Positions 16,131-28,300 of a stretch of DNA of 64,000 bases are shown here, in pieces. The DNA lies in assembly GCF_013450295.1 (NCBI RefSeq), contig NZ_SKBR01000004.1, forward strand, positions 795,501 to 859,500, read 5' to 3'. Below the pieces are notes generated by a model. The model was given only the letters and a program-made list of their open reading frames with translations, ran no database searches and was not told the DNA's origin. This DNA is from Streptomyces sp. AJS327 (lineage in GTDB: Bacteria > Actinomycetota > Actinomycetes > Streptomycetales > Streptomycetaceae). A program made the position numbers and the translations under genes. Position 1 is the stretch's first letter, and every line of letters begins with the position of its first letter.

Positions 16131-17033
16131 GTGTCTGACCCCAACCTGAACGACGCCGCCGTCGAGTCCGCCGAGGGCGACGACACCGCGCAGGACATCG
16201 TCGAGGCGGCGGACAGCGTAGACAAGACGGAAGCTGCCGACCTCGCCGCCAGCGACGCGGCCGAGGAGACCGCCGTGCGCGTCGAGACCGTAGCGCCCGC
16301 CGAAGCCACCGAGACCGCCGAAGCCACTGAGGCCGACGGCGAGGAGGCGACGACCGAGGCCGCGGAGCAGGCCGCCGACAGCGTGGAAGAAGAGGCGGAG
16401 GAGCAGGTCGACCCGGTCGAGGCGCTCCGTCAGGAGCTGCGGTTCCTCCCCGGCGAGTGGTACGTGATCCACACCTACGCGGGCTACGAGAACCGTGTGA
16501 AGACCAACCTCATGCAGCGCGCCGTCTCGCTGAACGTCGAGGACTACATCTTCCAGGCCGAGACGCCGCAGGAGGAGGTCGTCCAGATCAAGAACGGCGA
16601 CCGCCGCACGGTCCGGCAGAACAAGCTCCCCAGCTACGTCCTCATCCGGATGGATCTGACGAACGAGTCCTGGGGCGTCGTCCGTAACACCCCGGGCGTC
16701 ACCGGGTTCGTCGGCAACGCCTACGACCCGTACCCGCTGACGCTGGACGAGGTCGTCAAGATGCTCGCGCCGGAGGCGGAGGAGAAGGCCGCGAAGGCCG
16801 CCGCCGCTGACGAGGAGGGCAAGCCCGCGGGCACGCCGAGCCGCCAGGTCGAGGTCCAGGTGCTGGACTTCGAGGTGGGCGACGCGGTCACCGTCACCGA
16901 CGGTCCGTTCGCCACCCTCCAGGCCACGATCAACGAGATCAACCCGGACTCCAAGAAGGTCAAGGGCCTGGTGGAGATCTTCGGGCGGGAGACCCCGGTC
17001 GAGCTGAGCTTCGACCAGATCCAGAAGAACTGA
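16131..17033 (+). CDS. nusG: Transcription termination/antitermination protein NusG
   Basis: NusG binds RNA polymerase and couples it to Rho and the leading ribosome. The 300-residue protein begins at GTG with AGGAAG upstream. Residues 1-100 are highly acidic and Ala-rich, an extension typical of streptomycetes. The NGN domain starts near residue 100 (LPGEWYVIHTYAGYENRVKTNL) and includes LPSYVLIRMDL and TPGVTGFVG. The KOW domain (FEVGDAVTVTDGPFATL) ends the protein with VELSFDQI. A loop near residues 215-240 is Ala/Lys/Glu-rich. It sits between secE and the L11-L1 genes, as expected. Confidence 0.97.
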   Translation: MSDPNLNDAAVESAEGDDTAQDIVEAADSVDKTEAADLAASDAAEETAVRVETVAPAEATETAEATEADGEEATTEAAEQAADSVEEEAEEQVDPVEALRQELRFLPGEWYVIHTYAGYENRVKTNLMQRAVSLNVEDYIFQAETPQEEVVQIKNGDRRTVRQNKLPSYVLIRMDLTNESWGVVRNTPGVTGFVGNAYDPYPLTLDEVVKMLAPEAEEKAAKAAAADEEGKPAGTPSRQVEVQVLDFEVGDAVTVTDGPFATLQATINEINPDSKKVKGLVEIFGRETPVELSFDQIQKN

Positions 17034-17125
17034 CCTGAGGGCCGGGGGCGTTCCGGCCGGGGACCCGCGATGATCGCGAGCCCCGCGCCACCGGGTGGCC
17101 GGTGAGCCACGACGGCGCCCCCTCT

Positions 17126-17146
17126 GTCGGTCCCGACGGGACCGAC
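17126..17146 (+). terminator. nusG: Terminator after nusG
   Basis: GTCGGTCCC (17126-17134) pairs with GGGACCGAC (17138-17146) around a three-base loop. No U-tract. The L11-L1 promoter probably lies downstream, where TATCGT at 17223-17228 is a weak -10 candidate. Confidence 0.6.
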
Positions 17147-17293
17147 CACCTGTCTCCGTGTGGGTCGGATGGCCGCTGAGCCGTCTGACCTGCTCGGTTT
17201 CTGTGCGTTCCACGGTACGAGCTATCGTGGTGCGGCTTCGTCCGGATCGAGGGACGGAGCACGAATCACCTCTCACTAGGACCCGGAGAGAGC

Positions 17294-17728
17294 ATGCCTC
17301 CCAAGAAGAAGAAGGTCGCGGGGCTGATCAAGCTCCAGATCCAGGCCGGCCAGGCCAACCCGGCTCCGCCGGTCGGCCCGGCGCTGGGTCAGCACGGCGT
17401 CAACATCATGGAGTTCTGCAAGGCCTACAACGCGGCGACCGAGTCGCAGCGTGGCTGGGTCATCCCGGTGGAGATCACGGTCTACGAGGACCGCTCCTTC
17501 GAGTTCGTCACCAAGACCCCGCCGGCCGCGAAGATGATCCTCAAGGCCGCCGGTGTGGACAAGGGCTCCGGCACTCCGCACACCACCAAGGTCGCCAAGA
17601 TCAGCCGCGACCAGGTGCGTGAGATCGCCACCACCAAGATGCCCGACCTGAACGCCAACGACCTGGACGCCGCGGAGAAGATCATCGCTGGCACCGCCCG
17701 GTCGATGGGCGTCACCGTCGAGGGCTGA
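17294..17728 (+). CDS. rplK: 50S ribosomal protein L11
   Basis: 144 residues, full length. The N-terminal PPKKKKVAGLIKLQIQAGQANPAPPVGPALGQ segment and the C-terminal RNA-binding part (KTPPAAKMILKAAGV, ISRDQVREIATTKMPDLNA) are canonical. L11 binds the GTPase-associated centre of 23S rRNA and in streptomycetes is needed for the stringent response and thiopeptide sensitivity. The Pro-rich region around residues 20-30 is intact. It is the first gene of the L11-L1 pair, with a 106-base structured gap before rplA. Confidence 0.98.
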   Translation: MPPKKKKVAGLIKLQIQAGQANPAPPVGPALGQHGVNIMEFCKAYNAATESQRGWVIPVEITVYEDRSFEFVTKTPPAAKMILKAAGVDKGSGTPHTTKVAKISRDQVREIATTKMPDLNANDLDAAEKIIAGTARSMGVTVEG

Positions 17729-17752
17729 CCTCGCGGCACCGTCCGTCTCCGT

Positions 17753-17787
17753 GGGAGGGCCAGGCGCTGGCCCACACCACGACTCCC
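17753..17787 (+). promoter_or_regulatory. Candidate L1-binding leader element before rplA
   Basis: GGGAG (17753-17757) can pair with CTCCC (17783-17787). Between them are a perfect hairpin (GGCCAG/CTGGCC, 17758-17763 and 17767-17772) and a single-stranded CACACCACGA. This asymmetric stem with a GTGGGAG side resembles the L1 site on 23S rRNA and known L1 mRNA targets. It would allow L1 to repress its own translation. Confidence 0.55.
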
Positions 17788-17834
17788 TTACTGCCCGCGG
17801 CTCTGACCGCGCGGTGTGACTGTCAGGAGCAGTA

Positions 17835-18557
17835 GTGAAGCGCAGCAAGACTCTCCGCGAGAGCGACGCCAAGATCGACCGCAGCCGGGTGCACGCCCCG
17901 CTGGAGGCGATCCGGCTCGTCAAGGAGACCTCCACGAAGAAGTTCGACGCGACCGTCGAGGTCGCCATGCGCCTGGGCGTCGACCCGCGCAAGGCGGACC
18001 AGATGGTGCGCGGCACCGTCAACCTCCCGCACGGCACCGGTAAGACCGCCCGGGTCCTGGTCTTCGCGACCGGTGACCGTGCAGCGGCGGCGGAGGCCGC
18101 GGGCGCCGACATCGTCGGCGCCGACGAGCTGATCGAGGAGGTCGCTGGCGGCCGTCTGGACTTCGACGCGGTCGTCGCCACCCCGGACCTCATGGGCAAG
18201 GTCGGCCGTCTCGGCCGCGTGCTCGGCCCGCGTGGTCTGATGCCGAACCCGAAGACCGGCACGGTCACCCCGGATGTCACCAAGGCGGTGGAGGACATCA
18301 AGGGCGGCAAGATCGAGTTCCGCGTCGACAAGCACTCGAACCTCCACTTCATCGTGGGCAAGGCGTCCTTCGATGACCAGCAGCTCGTCGAGAACTACGC
18401 GGCGGCGCTGGAGGAGATCACCCGGCTGCGGCCCTCGGCCGCGAAGGGCCGGTACATCAAGAAGATCACCTTCACCAGCACCATGGGCCCGGGCGTCCCC
18501 GTGGACTCCAACCGCACCCGCAACCTCCTGAGCGAGGAGGACGCGCTGGCGGTCTGA
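17835..18557 (+). CDS. rplA: 50S ribosomal protein L1
   Basis: 240 residues with the usual two-domain L1 plan: KRSKTLRESDAKIDRS at the start, VEVAMRLGVDPRKADQMVRGTVNLPHGTGK, the signature VVATPDLMGKVGRLGRVLGPRGLMPNPK and the C-terminal VDSNRTRNLL. L1 forms the mobile stalk near the E site and usually represses its own mRNA. It starts at GTG with CAGGAG upstream. The structured gap before it carries a likely L1 target. A strong hairpin follows the stop. Confidence 0.98.
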   Translation: MKRSKTLRESDAKIDRSRVHAPLEAIRLVKETSTKKFDATVEVAMRLGVDPRKADQMVRGTVNLPHGTGKTARVLVFATGDRAAAAEAAGADIVGADELIEEVAGGRLDFDAVVATPDLMGKVGRLGRVLGPRGLMPNPKTGTVTPDVTKAVEDIKGGKIEFRVDKHSNLHFIVGKASFDDQQLVENYAAALEEITRLRPSAAKGRYIKKITFTSTMGPGVPVDSNRTRNLLSEEDALAV

Positions 18558-18596
18558 GCCACGGCCCAGCCCCGCGCCACGCGCTGAGCGTCTCCC

Positions 18597-18627
18597 GGTC
18601 CCCGTCCTCCGCTGGAGGGCGGGGACC
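18597..18627 (+). terminator. rplA: Terminator after rplA
   Basis: Arms 18597-18610 and 18614-18627 pair over 14 bp (one T-G) around a GCT loop. It separates the L11-L1 operon from the lipoprotein gene. Confidence 0.85.
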
Positions 18628-18704
18628 GTCGCGTTGTCCTTCCGTCCCCGGCGGGAGGTAGGCTGCTGGCCCGAAAATCTGTCTACGACGGGTGGGGGAG
18701 CACG

Positions 18705-19646
18705 ATGCAGATCGGCGTACAGGTTGAGGGGACGAGGCCCACGAAGCCGAGCGCGCGGCGGAGGCGCCTGTTGGGCGGCTGTGCCCTCGCGCTGGCCGCC
18801 ACCCTGACCGCCTGCCAGTCGTCCGGTGGGGACGACGACGGATCGGCCAAGGACGGTACGGAGGGCGGCGGTTCCGTCACCAAGGTGCTGACGGCGGCCA
18901 CGGAGAAGACCAAGCGCGCCAAGTCGGTGAAGTTCACCTCCACCATCAAGGTCACGGGCCAGGGCGTCGGCCAGGGCGACGGTGAGTTCAGCATGTCCGG
19001 CAGCCAGAGCTGGGACCCGGTCGCGGCCGAGACCACCCTGGACACCGGCATGTTGAAGGAGCTGGGAGCGCCGGAGGAGATGCGCCTGCGGATGCTCGAC
19101 GGTGTCAGCTACCTCGACGCGGGGGAGCAGGCCGCGGCCGGTCTCGGCGGCAAGCGGTGGCTGAGGGTCGACCCCGCGCAGCTCACCGAGGGGGAGTTCA
19201 ACGGGATGCCGAGCGGAGCCCAACAGCAGGACCCGGCACAGCAGATGAGCCTCCTCGTCGACTCCCCACAGGTCAAGAAGGTCGGTGAGACCAAGATCGG
19301 TGGAGTGAAGGCCACGCACTACTCCGGCACGGTGACGCTGGAGGAGGCGCTGGCCGCCGAGGCGAGCGGCGGAGTCAGCGACAAGGAGCGCAAGCGGCAG
19401 CTGAACACCCTCAAGAAGCAGGGCTTCAGCGGCTTCGACATCGACGCCTGGGTCGGCGGTGACGAGTACCCCGTGCGGACGGACCTCGCGATGTCCGGAA
19501 AGAAGGGATCGGTCAAGGTCTCCACCCGGTTCACCGACTACGGAACCCCGGTGAAGGTGCAGGCCCCGCCCGCCTCCCAGACGGTCGACCTCAGCGACCT
19601 GGACTCCTGGAAGAACCGGGGACCGGGACAGGGTGCCCTGAGCTGA
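18705..19646 (+). CDS. Secreted lipoprotein, LppX/LprG-like or hypothetical
   Basis: A 313-residue protein with a basic N-terminus, a hydrophobic stretch and a lipobox (LTAC, Cys37), followed by a Ser/Gly/Asp linker (SSGGDDDGSAKDG). The mature part has alternating strands and helices (VKFTSTIKVTGQG, EMRLRMLDGVSYLDAG, KATHYSGTVTLEEALA) resembling LolA-like or LppX/LprG-type lipoproteins, which carry lipids in mycobacteria; that likeness is structural only. It lies between rplA and rplJ, separated by a terminator on one side and the L10 promoter on the other, so it is probably transcribed alone. Confidence 0.8.
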   Translation: MQIGVQVEGTRPTKPSARRRRLLGGCALALAATLTACQSSGGDDDGSAKDGTEGGGSVTKVLTAATEKTKRAKSVKFTSTIKVTGQGVGQGDGEFSMSGSQSWDPVAAETTLDTGMLKELGAPEEMRLRMLDGVSYLDAGEQAAAGLGGKRWLRVDPAQLTEGEFNGMPSGAQQQDPAQQMSLLVDSPQVKKVGETKIGGVKATHYSGTVTLEEALAAEASGGVSDKERKRQLNTLKKQGFSGFDIDAWVGGDEYPVRTDLAMSGKKGSVKVSTRFTDYGTPVKVQAPPASQTVDLSDLDSWKNRGPGQGALS

Positions 19647-19843
19647 CGCCCGGACGCCCGTCCGGCCCGTCCGCGGTTTCGCGTGGCGGTTTCCGGACGG
19701 GCGCCCCCAACCGCGCTCGGCTCCAGGCCCGTTCGGGCCCGGGGCCGTCGGGGGCCCGCGCAAACCGTCCCCGCCTGTCCCACCCGCCTCCGAGGCCGTA
19801 CGGCCGGGTCGCCCCGGTACGGTCCGCTGGGAGCGGAACCGAT

Positions 19844-19873
19844 TTGGTGCTGGCCGAGCCGTTCGCGTATTCT
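19844..19873 (+). promoter_or_regulatory. Promoter of rplJL leader
   Basis: TTGGTG (-35, 19844-19849) and TATTCT (-10, 19868-19873) with an 18-base spacer, directly upstream of the structured L10-type leader. Confidence 0.65.
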
Positions 19874-19874
19874 C

Positions 19875-20040
19875 CGGGAGAAGCCAAAGACCGCTGGTCG
19901 TCGCCGTGCTCATACAGAGGTGCGGTGGCCGAAGGATCCGCTAGCTGCGGGCGACCCGCGCAGGTGACTGAGGAAGACTCCCGGGCATCCACTCGGTCGA
20001 GCCACGCCCCATGCGCCTGCGCTGGGGCGTTTCGTTTTGT
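19875..20040 (+). promoter_or_regulatory. L10-type leader RNA with attenuator
   Basis: The leader contains GCCAAAGACCGCTGGTCGTC near its start, GAAGGATCCGCTAGCTGCGGGCGACCCGCGC with GCAGGTGACTGAGGAAGAC in the middle, and a terminal stem ACGCCCCA (20004-20011)/TGGGGCGT (20023-20030) followed by TTCGTTTT. This matches the L10 leader class as I remember it from actinobacteria: L10(L12)4 binding would favour the U-tailed terminator. Confidence 0.8.
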
Positions 20041-20088
20041 CCAGCCCCTTCCGAGCGGTCCTCATCACCCGGAAGGAGGCCGAGGCCC

Positions 20089-20658
20089 ATGGCGAGGGAC
20101 CAGATCGCACCTGACAAGGTCGCAGCCGTGGAGGAGATGACGGACAAGTTCCGGAACTCCAACGCTGCTGTGGTCACCGCGTACACCGGACTCTCCGTGG
20201 CGCAGCTCCAGCAGCTGCGCCGGTCGCTCGGTGACAACGCTCAGTACCGTGTGGTGAAGAACACGCTGACCAAGATCGCGGCCAACGAGGCTGGGATCAC
20301 CGAGCTGGACGAGTTCTTCACTGGCTCGTCGGCCGTCGCCTTCGTGACCGGTGACCCGGTCGAGGCGGCGAAGGGTCTCCGTGACTTCGCCAAGACGAAC
20401 CCCGCCCTGGAGATCAAGGGCGGCATCGTCGACGGCGCGCAGTACAGCGCCGCCGACCTCCAGAAGCTCGCGGACCTTGAGTCCCGTGAGGTGCTGCTCG
20501 CCAAGCTGGCCGGTGACATGAAGGCGTCCATGGCCAAGGCCGCGGCGACCTTCGAGGCCCCCCTGTCGAAGTTCGTCCGCACCGCGGACGCGCTGCGCAG
20601 CAAGGTGGAGCAGGGCGGTGCCGATACTTCGGCTCCCGCCGAGGCCGAGTCCGAGTAA
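20089..20658 (+). CDS. rplJ: 50S ribosomal protein L10
   Basis: L10 anchors L7/L12 dimers at the stalk base. The 189-residue protein has EEMTDKFRNSNAAVVTAYTGLSV, LQQLRRSLGDNAQYRVVKNTLTKIA and the C-terminal helix that binds L12 (LAGDMKASMAKAAATFEAPLSKFVRTADALR). The ATG at 20089 has AAGGAGG ten bases upstream. Its first residues (MARDQIAPDK) carry a short insertion compared with the MARPDK start I remember. It lies downstream of an attenuated leader that probably responds to L10 itself, and is followed by rplL after 82 bases. Confidence 0.97.
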   Translation: MARDQIAPDKVAAVEEMTDKFRNSNAAVVTAYTGLSVAQLQQLRRSLGDNAQYRVVKNTLTKIAANEAGITELDEFFTGSSAVAFVTGDPVEAAKGLRDFAKTNPALEIKGGIVDGAQYSAADLQKLADLESREVLLAKLAGDMKASMAKAAATFEAPLSKFVRTADALRSKVEQGGADTSAPAEAESE

Positions 20659-20677
20659 GACCGACTCGGTCGCAGCG

Positions 20678-20695
20678 GGCCGGTAAGCCCGCCGA
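20678..20695 (+). terminator. Hairpin between rplJ and rplL
   Basis: GCGGGC and GCCCGC pair around a six-base loop. It may be a partial terminator or mRNA stability element setting the L12 excess. Confidence 0.4.
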
Positions 20696-20740
20696 CATAT
20701 TCATCCGGCACCAGCCGATCTAGTGGAAGGACCGCCCACC

Positions 20741-21133
20741 ATGGCGAAGCTCAGCCAGGACGAGCTGCTTGACCAGTTCAGCGAGATGACCCTGATCGAG
20801 CTCTCCGAGTTCGTGAAGGCCTTCGAGGAGAAGTTCGACGTCGAGGCCGCCGCCCCGGCCGCCGCCGTCATCGCCGCCCCGGCGCAGGGTGGTGGCGGCG
20901 AGGCCGCCGCCGCCGAGGAGCAGGACGAGTTCGACGTCATCCTCGCCGGCCCGGGCGACAAGAAGATCCAGGTCATCAAGGTCGTGCGTGAGCTGACCTC
21001 GCTGGGTCTGAAGGAGGCCAAGGAGCTGGTCGACGGCACCCCGAAGCCGGTCCTGGAGAAGGTCTCCAAGGAGCAGGCCGAGAAGGCCAAGGAGGCCCTG
21101 GAGGGCGCCGGCGGTTCGGTCGAGGTCAAGTGA
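20741..21133 (+). CDS. rplL: 50S ribosomal protein L7/L12
   Basis: 130 residues. The N-terminal dimerisation helices (LSQDELLDQFSEMTLIELSEFVKAFEEKF) lead to an Ala/Pro-rich hinge and a C-terminal domain (FDVILAGPGDKKIQVIKVVRELTSLGLKEAKELVDG) that recruits translation GTPases. The ATG at 20741 has GGAAGG upstream; an earlier in-frame ATG (20723) lacks support. It is co-transcribed with rplJ, and a strong terminator follows. Confidence 0.98.
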   Translation: MAKLSQDELLDQFSEMTLIELSEFVKAFEEKFDVEAAAPAAAVIAAPAQGGGGEAAAAEEQDEFDVILAGPGDKKIQVIKVVRELTSLGLKEAKELVDGTPKPVLEKVSKEQAEKAKEALEGAGGSVEVK

Positions 21134-21192
21134 CTTCACCGCGCTGACCTGCGAGGTTGCCGCCCGTCGGCGGTGACAGCGCAGAGCGTCAC

Positions 21193-21226
21193 GAGGGGCG
21201 ATCACCCGCTTGGGTGGTCGCCCCTC
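21193..21226 (+). terminator. rplL: Terminator after rplL
   Basis: Arms 21193-21207 and 21212-21226 pair over 15 bp with one T-G pair and a GCTT loop. It may be partial, since rpoB expression in other bacteria relies partly on read-through from rplL. Confidence 0.85.
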
Positions 21227-21297
21227 GGCGTCGTTGCGGCGCCTGCGGCGCGCTGTCCCCGGCGCCGGGTATGGTGATCTTCGTTGCCCTGGGGGCC

Positions 21298-21326
21298 TTG
21301 ACGTACGGCACGCAGCGCGCAATTCT
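21298..21326 (+). promoter_or_regulatory. Candidate distal rpoB promoter
   Basis: TTGACG and AATTCT spaced by 17 bases. Transcription from here would give a leader of about 345 bases before rpoB. Confidence 0.45.
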
Positions 21327-21555
21327 CTGGACGCGTCGTCACATCAATCCTGGATCCGAGGCATGGATTGAGGACGGAGCGGGAAGTGTTGCGGCAGACA
21401 CATCCTGGCCCGGCGATCGAGGCCGCCGGGCCGGTCGCGGCAGCGAGACACAACTAGGGGGATCCCTCTCGGAGGGGAGACCACCCCGCCTGGGCGGGCT
21501 GAGCGAGGCACCGGAGGTGGAGGCCGGAGAGTGGAGCGGTTCCGGGAAATCTGCT

Positions 21556-21585
21556 CTGGACATCAGTGGGCCTTGTGGCTACACT
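21556..21585 (+). promoter_or_regulatory. Candidate proximal rpoB promoter
   Basis: CTGGAC (21556-21561) and TACACT (21580-21585) spaced by 18 bases, about 85 bases before the rpoB start. TACACT is a good actinobacterial -10. Confidence 0.5.
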
Positions 21586-21677
21586 GACCCTTTGCGCTGC
21601 CTAATAGCTGCCCCCTTCCCGTCATCAGGGGCACCGGTATGCGCGCAGAGAGTCCGAGCCCTCGGAAGGACCCCCTC

Positions 21678-25163
<3,486 letters not shown>

Positions 25164-25169
25164 CGGGTC

Positions 25170-25199
25170 GGGTCGGCGTCCCCCCGCGGGCGCCGACCC
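25170..25199 (+). terminator. Hairpin in rpoB-rpoC gap
   Basis: GGGTCGGCG (25170-25178) pairs perfectly with CGCCGACCC (25191-25199) around a 12-base loop. Since rpoBC are co-transcribed elsewhere, it is more likely an RNA-processing or stability element than a full terminator. Confidence 0.45.
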
Positions 25200-25316
25200 T
25201 CCCCGGAGCCGCTGCCGCGCTTCCGGGGGGACCCCCAGCCGGACCCCGTTCAGACCACTGACAGCGCCCCGTGTTCGCCACGGCGAGGGGCACAACCCTG
25301 AGAGGGATTGACGAGA

Positions 25317-28300
25317 GTGCTCGACGTCAACTTCTTCGACGAACTGCGAATCGGCCTTGCCACCGCTGACGACATCCGTCAGTGGTCGCACGGCGAGGTC
25401 AAGAAGCCGGAGACCATCAACTACCGCACCCTCAAGCCCGAGAAGGACGGCCTCTTCTGCGAGAAGATCTTCGGCCCGACCCGGGACTGGGAGTGCTACT
25501 GCGGTAAGTACAAGCGCGTCCGTTTCAAGGGCATCATCTGTGAGCGCTGCGGTGTCGAGGTCACCCGCGCCAAGGTGCGCCGGGAGCGGATGGGCCACAT
25601 CGAGCTGGCCGCGCCCGTCACCCACATCTGGTACTTCAAGGGCGTCCCCTCGCGCCTGGGGTACCTGCTCGACCTGGCGCCGAAGGACCTGGAGAAGGTC
25701 ATCTACTTCGCCGCGTACATGATCACGTACGTGGACGAGGAGCGTCGGACCCGCGACCTGCCCTCGCTGGAGGCGCACGTCGGCGTCGAGCGCCAGCAGA
25801 TCGAGCAGCGGCGCGACGCCGACCTGGAGGCGCGGGCCAAGAAGCAGGAGTCCGACCTGGCCGAGCTGGAGGCCGAGGGCGCCAAGGCGGACGTCCGGCG
25901 CAAGGTGCGTGAGGGCGCCGAGCGCGAGATGAAGCAGCTCCGCGACCGCGCGCAGCGCGAGATCGACCGGCTCGACGAGGTGTGGAACCGCTTCAAGAAC
26001 CTCAAGGTCCAGGACCTCGAGGGCGACGAGCTGCTCTACCGTGAGCTGCGGGACCGCTTCGGCACCTACTTCGACGGCTCGATGGGCGCCGCCGCGCTAC
26101 AGAAGCGGCTGGAGACCTTCGACCTCGACGAGGAGGCGGAGAAGCTCCGCGAGATCATCCGGACCGGCAAGGGCCAGAAGAAGACCCGGGCGCTGAAGCG
26201 CCTCAAGGTCGTCTCGGCGTTCCTCCAGACCAGCAACAGCCCCAAGGGCATGGTGCTGGACTGCGTTCCGGTGATCCCGCCGGACCTGCGTCCGATGGTG
26301 CAGCTGGACGGTGGCCGCTTCGCGACCTCCGACCTGAACGACCTGTACCGCCGGGTGATCAACCGGAACAACCGCCTCAAGCGGCTCCTGGACCTGGGCG
26401 CGCCCGAGATCATCGTCAACAACGAGAAGCGGATGCTTCAGGAGGCCGTTGACGCGCTCTTCGACAACGGCCGCCGTGGCCGTCCGGTCACCGGTCCGGG
26501 TAACCGCCCGCTGAAGTCGCTCTCCGACATGCTCAAGGGCAAGCAGGGCCGGTTCCGGCAGAACCTGCTGGGCAAGCGCGTCGACTACTCGGCGCGTTCG
26601 GTGATCGTCGTCGGTCCGCAGCTCAAGCTGCACCAGTGCGGGCTGCCGAAGGCGATGGCGCTGGAGCTGTTCAAGCCGTTCGTCATGAAGCGGCTGGTCG
26701 ACCTGAACCACGCGCAGAACATCAAGTCCGCGAAGCGGATGGTGGAGCGCGGCCGGACGGTCGTGTACGACGTGCTGGAAGAGGTCATCGCGGAGCACCC
26801 GGTGCTGCTGAACCGCGCGCCGACGCTGCACCGGCTGGGTATCCAGGCCTTCGAGCCGCAGCTCGTCGAGGGCAAGGCGATCCAGATCCACCCGCTCGTC
26901 TGCACCGCGTTCAACGCGGACTTCGACGGGGACCAGATGGCGGTGCACCTGCCGCTGTCCGCCGAGGCCCAGGCCGAGGCGCGGATCCTGATGCTGTCCT
27001 CGAACAACATCCTCAAGCCCGCCGACGGCCGTCCGGTGACCATGCCCACCCAGGACATGGTGCTCGGCCTGTTCTACCTCACGACCGACGAGGTCGAAGG
27101 GGAGACCAAGGGCGACGGGCGCTCGTTCAACTCGCCGGCCGAGGCGATCATGGCGTTCGACGCGGGTGAGGTCTCGCTCCAGGCGCAGGTCGACATCCGG
27201 TTCCCGGCCGGGTCCGTCCCGCCCCTGGGCTGGACCCCGCCGCCCGCCACCGAGTCGGAGGACGCCTCCGCCACGGACGGCGGCTACGGCATGGGCGAGT
27301 GGCAGCCGGGCGACGGCTTCCGGCTCCAGACGACCCTGGGCCGGGCGCTCTTCAACGAGCTGCTGCCCGAGGAGTACGCCTACGTCGACTACACCGTGGG
27401 CAAGAAGCAGCTCTCCCAGATCGTCAACGACCTGGCGGAGCGCTACCCCAAGGTCGTCGTCGCGGCGGCGCTGGACAACCTCAAGTCGGCCGGTTACTAC
27501 TGGGCGACCCGTTCCGGCGTGACCATCGCGATCTCGGACGTGGTCGTCCCGGCCGCCAAGCCGGAGATCATCGCGGGCTACGAGAGCCAGGACGAGAAGG
27601 TCCAGAAGCAGTACGAGCGCGGTCTGATCACCAAGGACGAGCGCACGCAGGAGCTCATCGCCATCTGGACCAAGGCGACCAACGAGGTCTCCGAGGCGAT
27701 GAACGAGAACTTCCCGAAGACGAACCCGATCTTCATGATGGTGGACTCGGGCGCCCGAGGGAACATGATGCAGATGCGGCAGATCGCGGGTATGCGCGGT
27801 CTGGTGTCCAACGCGAAGAACGAGACCATTCCGCGGCCCATCAAGGCGTCGTTCCGGGAGGGTCTCTCGGTGCTGGAGTACTTCATCTCCACGCACGGTG
27901 CCCGTAAGGGTCTGGCGGACACCGCGCTGCGTACCGCGGACTCGGGCTACCTGACGCGTCGTCTGGTCGATGTCTCGCAGGACGTGATCATCCGCGAGGA
28001 GGACTGCGGTACCGACCGTGGCCTCAAGCTGGCGATCGCGGTGCGGAACACCGACGGCAGCCTGCGGAAGACCGACGACGTCGAGACCAGCGTGTACGCG
28101 CGCTGCCTCGCCGAGGACATCGTGGTGGACGGCAGGGTGCTCGCCCCGGCCGGCACCGACCTGGGCGACGTGCTCATCGACGAGCTGGTCCGGTACGGCG
28201 TCGAGACGGTCAAGACCCGCTCGATCCTCACCTGCGAGTCGCTGGTCGGCACCTGCGCCATGTGCTACGGCCGGTCGCTGGCCACCGGCAAGCTGGTGGA

